Shown: in pieces, positions 31,060-35,086 of the stretch
Position numbering within the stretch: position 1 is the first letter of the stretch
Layout of the letters: each line of letters begins with the position of its first letter
Assembly (NCBI GenBank): GCA_918026815.1
Contig: CAKJVC010000063.1
Span: forward strand, 1 to 35,086
Length of the DNA: 35,086 nt
Source of the DNA: Chalara sp. BL73
Lineage: Eukaryota; Ascomycota; Leotiomycetes; Helotiales
Reading direction: 5' to 3'
The notes under the pieces: model-generated
The model's input: only the letters and a program-made list of their open reading frames with translations
Told to the model about the DNA's origin: nothing
Databases searched by the model: none
Position numbers and translations under genes: made by a program

Positions 31060-31550
31060 CTATTTTCTGTCCCTTCCCAATTTGTCTATCTTAACACTTT
31101 GTACTGAGGGCGAGAAAGTGACCTCGCAGCTGGTATCTACATGATTGAAACAATCTGCAAAGGAATGAGCGCTAAGCACTCACCGCGGTCAGAGGGTTGA
31201 CTGGTATTGACGACAGGCCGGTCATAAACGTAGAAATCGTAAGAGAGACTAGGATAGGTATCGGAAATAACCGACCAGTCGAAGAGGAGCTTTTGCTTTT
31301 GCTTTGTTACCAAATCTTAATACGATAGTGGGAGGAGTGCCCGGAGTGGCGTGCGCCACAGCAATGGCATTGATGCTTCGAAAGTCTCCTTGTTGGGTAG
31401 AATGGCTCGACACGGGGCACACAGTTTGGATATGTCTATGGTGAGCTCGGCAGCCAGGAGGCCATCGACGCTGATGCTCTCAATGAGTTTAGAACTATCT
31501 TTGGGGACGGTTTCGACACTTCGGAAAGCCGAGACAGGGGCGGTTAACAA
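31060..31550 (-). CDS. Possible small multi-exon gene, unknown
   Basis: Protein-like sequence on the minus strand with a good intron. The last exon (31060-31136) reads TSCEVTFSPSVQSVKIDKLG then RDRK and a stop. It is preceded by a 47-bp intron (31137-31183, GTGAGT...ATGTAG), and before that comes LLFDWSVISDTYPSLSYDFY with VYDRPVVNTSQPSDR. Further upstream, one frame reads ELTIDISKLCAPCRAILPNK and a second reads AVAHATPGTPPTIVLRFGNK, and I cannot tell which is joined. No ATG start was found, so the 5' end is open. The family is not recognised; it could be a fragment of a larger or decayed gene. Confidence 0.35.
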
Positions 31551-31985
31551 TGTGGAATGACATCAAGATTGATCGGAGGTTTTTATATAGGCTTACTACC
31601 TGTTGGGATACCTATCACCGTGCAAAAGGCGTAGTAGCCATTAACTACGTTCTTGCGGTGGTGATGATGGTTTCTCATTCTTCTCACTAGGTTCTAAGGT
31701 ACTGTCTACAAAGTATATGACTCATAATTCACCTGCTCCGATGGTTCACGTGAACTTAGTTGTGTGCGTACCAACACTACCATTGCCACATCAAAGTTAA
31801 ACGTTAATGAGATTGATGGCACACTTTTTCCTCCATACTGCTCTGCATTTAATTTTAGCTGCAGGCTCTTGCGCATCTGTATTGTGTGGTATGTGAGCTA
31901 TGAGCGTTTGAAGCTGTGATAGAAATAGTTTGCCTAAAGGAATTTGGATTGCCTGTTACAGAAGACATCTGAGCAGGGATGGTGA
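31551..31985. other. Intergenic
   Basis: About 435 bp, AT-rich, with a 12-bp perfect palindrome GTTCACGTGAAC at 31744-31755. No coding signal was seen. Confidence 0.4.
31744..31755. promoter_or_regulatory. Palindromic E-box GTTCACGTGAAC
   Basis: A perfect 12-bp palindrome centred on CACGTG, the core bound by bHLH and bZIP dimers in fungi. It lies about 200 bp upstream of the unresolved minus-strand coding fragment ending near 31550. Function is inferred from sequence only. Confidence 0.3.
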
Positions 31986-32205
31986 TTAGGACCAGTGTGG
32001 GGTGAATATACTTAGTTCCGTGGATCTGCAAGCGGGATATCTGCCGAGATTGATCAAAAGCTTGGCTTCGATAGGTGGGTAGAGGACGAGTGCTTCTGCA
32101 TCAGCATTTTGTAAAAAAAGGCGTGGCCTAAGTTGCAGAACAGTATCTCCAATATCTTGTAGCTCAGGAAATCGTCGAGGTATCAAAGCTGTATTGTCCT
32201 CAACA
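31986..32205 (-). pseudogene. Coding fragment, possibly from a small fungal kinase-like protein
   Basis: After an acceptor-like TTTCAG (32206-32211) the minus strand reads VEDNTALIPRRFPELQDIGD, TVLQLRPRLFLQNADAEALV and LYPPIEAKLLINLGRYPACR before a stop at 31986. The spacing IEAKLLINLGRYP recalls the alpha-C region of the small divergent Ser/Thr kinase-like proteins abundant in Pezizomycotina (ERKIYERLGRHP-like). No catalytic HRD or DFG segment follows in the window, so this is a fragment at best. The upstream part of the open frame (to 32330) is less protein-like. Confidence 0.3.
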
Positions 32206-32330
32206 CTGAAATGAAGTATAGCTAACTGGCTGCATGGTGTCGAACATATCAAGATACAGTGCCATGGATAGCAACAGCATATTATTGAAGATACACCTTC
32301 TACTCGAACTGCATTGGCTAAAGGTGGCAA

Positions 32331-32899
32331 TAAACAAACTCATTTAACTTGCTTCTCATGTAAGGACTAGTCACACCATGAGCTACAATAAGCCGTGGCT
32401 CAATTGTGCTGGCTACCATTACTCCTCTTCAAAAAAAAGTGTAATAAACAGTCGAAGCATTCAAAAATAATCATTTCACTGTAAAGAGTATTAGATAGTG
32501 GAGGCTCCTGATTGGCCAAATGATTGGTTGGCTAGCCAAGTTGGGAATAATGTCAAGCAACCTTACAAAAGTCACAGATTAACACCAAACGCGATCTCTC
32601 ACTGTAACCGTAACAACCTTACCACAGCAATATAATCATTGACTCGATGTATGCCTATTTCCTCCTGATATTTTACACAGACAGCTTTTGTCTCTAAACT
32701 TTGTACATAGTGGTAGACCATTAGATACCAAAGCGCATATTCTAGAACAGCACATTAAGATTGTTATTCATTTTCATTAAATCGGGTACTTCTTCGGGTC
32801 TAAAAGCCCCATTGACAATATTCTATAGCTTGCCTTACTACTTTTAGCCTCTCTGCTGCGTCTTGGTAATCATCATAACATGCCAATATTTGACATTTT
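32331..32899. other. Intergenic, 3' flank of the ArgJ gene
   Basis: About 570 bp of AT-rich sequence between the kinase-like fragment and the stop codon of the ArgJ gene. No gene or repeat was seen. Confidence 0.45.
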
Positions 32900-34429
32900 C
32901 TATGTTCGATAATCTCCATTTATGGTGATGTATTCATGACTAGGCATAGTTAGTCTTGGTCAGAAGCCTTTCCGTCATGAAGAAATTTACCTATAATCAC
33001 ACGTCCAGTAGGTGGCTTCCTCCTTTCCGCCCCCAAGTCTGACCAATATTTCTAGATCTTCATGTTCTAGAATTTCTGCTGCCCGAACTTCATCCACGCT
33101 CTCTGGCTCCCCATTGACTAGAAGCTTGAGCTCTGGAGATCCATCACTAGGAATGAAGGAGACACTCGTATTTGCAGGAACAATGTCAGGGACATCATTG
33201 ATTGGCATGCCTGGCTCGGAGATTTGTGAATAGCCGGTAGCACACAGAATACGTCCCCAATTGGCATCTTTTCCGTATAGTGCGGTTTTCACAAGAGGCG
33301 ATCTTGCGATTGTGCTTGCAATTTTGCGTGCGCCGATCTCTGAAGGTGATTCGGTGACACGAATTGTGACGAATTTAGTTGCACCTTCGCCATCTCGTAC
33401 TACAAGTTTTGCAAGGTCGGTAGCAAAATCGGTCAGGATATCCTGAAATACAGTATAATCTTCGGTTGTTTCTGATGTGAGTTCATTCCCGCCAGCAGCC
33501 CCGTTGGCAAGGACAGCAATAGTATCATTGGTGGACGTATCTCCATCAATAGTAATGCTATTGAACGATTTGTTTACCGCCCTTCGAAGAAGTGAAGGGA
33601 GAATACTTGGTGCAATTGGCGCATCCGTAGCAATCACACCTAACAATGTTGCCATATTTGGATGGATCATGCCCGCTCCCTTCGTCATGCCAGCTATCCT
33701 ATATTCGATTGATGGAGATGAGGGTAAAGAGAATGTTCGTGAGAGGAGCTTGGGAAAAGTGTCAGTTGTACAGATAGCTCGAGCTGTAGCTAGCCAGTGG
33801 TCGTGGGATGTCCCTAGTCCTTCATATGCCACAGGAATTTTGTCAATTATTTTTGGATGGGTAGCCTGACACTATAAGTTAATATTTGAGTTCAAGGCAT
33901 GAGAAGTATAAGAGCTCCAACCTTTGGCCAATCACACCCGTGCTCATTACCAATGAGCTTCCTCCTAAATCATCTGTTGGTGTCTTAAAGCATTTATCGG
34001 CTTCTGCTCCCATTCTCTCTGCATCCTCCAAACCACCTTTACCAGTCACAGCATTTGCACATCCCGAATTCACAATCACGGAACGTATTCCGGTATTGTT
34101 CCTCCGCTTCAACACTTCTCGACTCACCGTAACAGGCGCCGCTTGGAATTTATTCTTCGTGAAAACTGCTGCTGCTGCACATGGTATTTCCGACGCAAGA
34201 AATGCGAGATCGGGGAACCCTTGTTCGTTGCCTTTACTCCAACATAAGTTCCAGACACAAGGAATCCTTTGGGATATGTGCCATTCGTTGGAACATACTT
34301 CACCTTTGCAGATGGTATTGTGCCATCGAGAGGAGCTGAGTAGAAACGAATGCCATTCACAGAGGTTTGCAATGGAGTTGGATTCACCCAACATCTGAAA
34401 GTTGAAGATGCAGAGAGTCGGAAAGCCAT
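32900..34429 (-). CDS. Mitochondrial ArgJ: glutamate N-acetyltransferase / ornithine acetyltransferase
   Basis: A bifunctional enzyme of the acetylated arginine cycle: it makes N-acetylglutamate and transfers acetyl from N-acetylornithine to glutamate in the mitochondrial matrix. Exons: 33922-34429, 32991-33865, 32900-32939; introns 33866-33921 (GTTGGA...GTCAG) and 32940-32990 (GTAAAT...ACTAAC...TAG). The start [14 protein letters not shown] is a mitochondrial presequence; a longer frame upstream has only TTG. Landmarks: [77 protein letters not shown] (self-cleavage before the Thr of MATLL), [38 protein letters not shown], and the C-terminus [19 protein letters not shown]. Two bases are missing, in the runs 34212-34215 and 33850-33854; adding them gives exactly 475 codons. 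Confidence 0.93.
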
Positions 34430-34916
34430 TGAGCGCAATTGACAGAATAGAGAGGCGCGAAACCAAGTTGTGTATTTCAAAGGCAATCAAAGCTCGTAAT
34501 GAGAGCCTCCTAGTCTTTGGTAGAAGCTACCTTTTAATACCTCACTGTATTTTTATTTGACTCATACATCTTATCAGAAGAGATCCATAAATTGTAATAA
34601 AAGGCGTGGTAATAATGTTAATGGCGTGTCTTTATCTGTCTGCAGCCTTGCGCTAGCGCCTAAGTCATAGACGAGGCTGCTGTTTAGAGACAACACATGG
34701 AATTGAATGCATGACTCCCAAAACTTTTGAGTACAAGTACTCTGTCCAGATTTTTCACCCTTTGATCGCAATATAGAGATAATGTCCAGCCCCATTAGCG
34801 CGTGATACTCGTGGCTTCGGCTGCGTGTGTTCGTCTAAGCATCTGTCCCGTGAGGAGTAACAGATCCACCTCTTCATTAGAGGTATAGATAATACTGTCA
34901 ATTTTAAAACTTCAGT
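34430..34916. promoter_or_regulatory. Shared divergent promoter of ArgJ and GCN2
   Basis: 487 bp between the two start codons. It contains TGACTCA (34558-34564), the consensus site of the bZIP activator Gcn4/CPC1 of general amino-acid control, and a near match TGACTCC (34712-34718). ArgJ is a classic target of that system. GCN2 is its upstream kinase, so the arrangement could link sensor and target (inference). Confidence 0.6.
34558..34564. promoter_or_regulatory. Gcn4/CPC1 response element TGACTCA
   Basis: A perfect seven-base consensus, 129 bp upstream of the ArgJ start and 353 bp upstream of the GCN2 start. The motif alone would occur by chance about once in 8 kb on either strand, so its location upstream of an arginine gene is what gives it weight. 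Confidence 0.55.
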
Positions 34917-35086
34917 ATGCCGCCGTCTAGTCCTTGGGGAAAGAAGCCACCCTCTAATAACTCATCGTCCGGATTTCCTGGTCTCAAATCCCCAACATTG
35001 AAGACTGAGCCGCCTGAGAAGTCTCAGTATGAAGAAATTCAGGAAGATGAACTTATTGCTCTTGCTTCAATATATGGAGAGGACTT
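34917..35086 (+). CDS. GCN2 (eIF2alpha kinase, CPC3-like), N-terminus only
   Basis: The first 56 codons of a gene that runs off the right edge. After a Pro/Ser-rich leader (MPPSSPWGKKPPSNNSSSGF) the sequence reads KSQYEEIQEDELIALASIYG, the opening of an RWD domain with the Y-x-E-I-Q-x-x-E-L-x-x-L-x-S-I-Y signature. An RWD directly at the N-terminus after a short disordered leader is typical of GCN2, which senses uncharged tRNA and phosphorylates eIF2alpha on amino-acid starvation. Other RWD proteins (for example Impact/Yih1 or RWDD proteins) remain possible because the kinase domain is outside the window. The N-terminal wording is very close to fungal GCN2 as I know it. Confidence 0.7.
   Translation, partial: MPPSSPWGKKPPSNNSSSGFPGLKSPTLKTEPPEKSQYEEIQEDELIALASIYGED

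Noticed and set aside
31351..31560. Plus-strand ORF ending with LRKAETGAVNNVE
   Set aside because: It starts at GTG, not ATG, and the minus strand has a supported intron and stop, so the minus reading is preferred, though neither is secure.
33012..33869. Plus-strand open frames (73-130 codons) opposite ArgJ
   Set aside because: They are antisense shadows of strongly conserved ArgJ coding sequence.

Overview
The window is nuclear DNA of a filamentous ascomycete (Pezizomycotina; probably Leotiomycetes, which is an inference from how the proteins read, not a search). The signs are short introns of about 45-85 bp with GTRNGT-like donors, CTAAC/CTAAT branch sites and YAG acceptors, low gene density, protein families typical of moulds, and one Pol III tRNA gene. 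There are no operons, CRISPR arrays or recognisable transposons.

Layout, left to right. Positions 1-2563 (-) hold the 3'-truncated gene of an unrecognised protein with a Ser-rich, repetitive C-terminal part. A gene-poor stretch (2564-5412) has only weak ORFs. At 5413-7573 (+) lies a mitochondrial-type AAA+ ATPase, and at 8473-9256 (+) a BTB/POZ protein. After another gene-poor stretch with a decayed coding fragment (about 10731-11087) comes a divergent pair: an HpcH/HpaI-type aldolase (11253-12250, -) and a Dal5-like MFS permease (13368-15200, +). Next are a conserved fungal protein usually labelled 'BTB domain transcription factor' (15461-17033, -), a small 97-aa probable mitochondrial protein (17417-17795, -), a CECR5-type HAD hydrolase (18299-19702, -), an aldo-keto reductase (20968-22170, +) and a Cwc2-like splicing protein lacking its RRM (22706-23427, -). 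After a 2.5-kb empty stretch there is a tRNA-Lys(CUU) gene (25991-26112, -), a GPI-anchored aspartic protease (26648-28139, -), a V-ATPase proteolipid subunit (29905-30620, +), two poorly resolved coding fragments, mitochondrial ArgJ (32900-34429, -) and the start of GCN2 (34917 to the right edge, +).

The most unusual object is the tRNA-Lys gene. Its cloverleaf is complete except that the T-loop is split between nucleotides 57 and 58 by 50 bp that look exactly like one of this genome's spliceosomal introns (GTGAGT donor, GCTAAT branch, TAG acceptor). Nuclear tRNA introns normally sit at 37/38 in the anticodon loop. Its position within the B box makes it either a disabled tRNA gene or a Pol III transcript that needs unconventional splicing.

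A technical signal runs through the right half. Between 18.9 and 34.3 kb, six otherwise well-preserved genes carry nine one-base frame breaks, every one in a homopolymer run of 3-5 bases, while the genes from 5.4 to 17.8 kb show no such homopolymer break. This is more likely consensus error than mass pseudogenisation, and those genes should be read as functional unless resequencing says otherwise.

Functional context: ArgJ (arginine biosynthesis) and GCN2 (amino-acid starvation kinase) share one divergent promoter containing a perfect Gcn4/CPC1 site, TGACTCA. The aldolase and the MFS permease also share a promoter, each side with its own TATA-like box, suggesting a small uptake-and-cleavage module for an organic acid. 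The remaining genes look like unrelated housekeeping or lineage genes.
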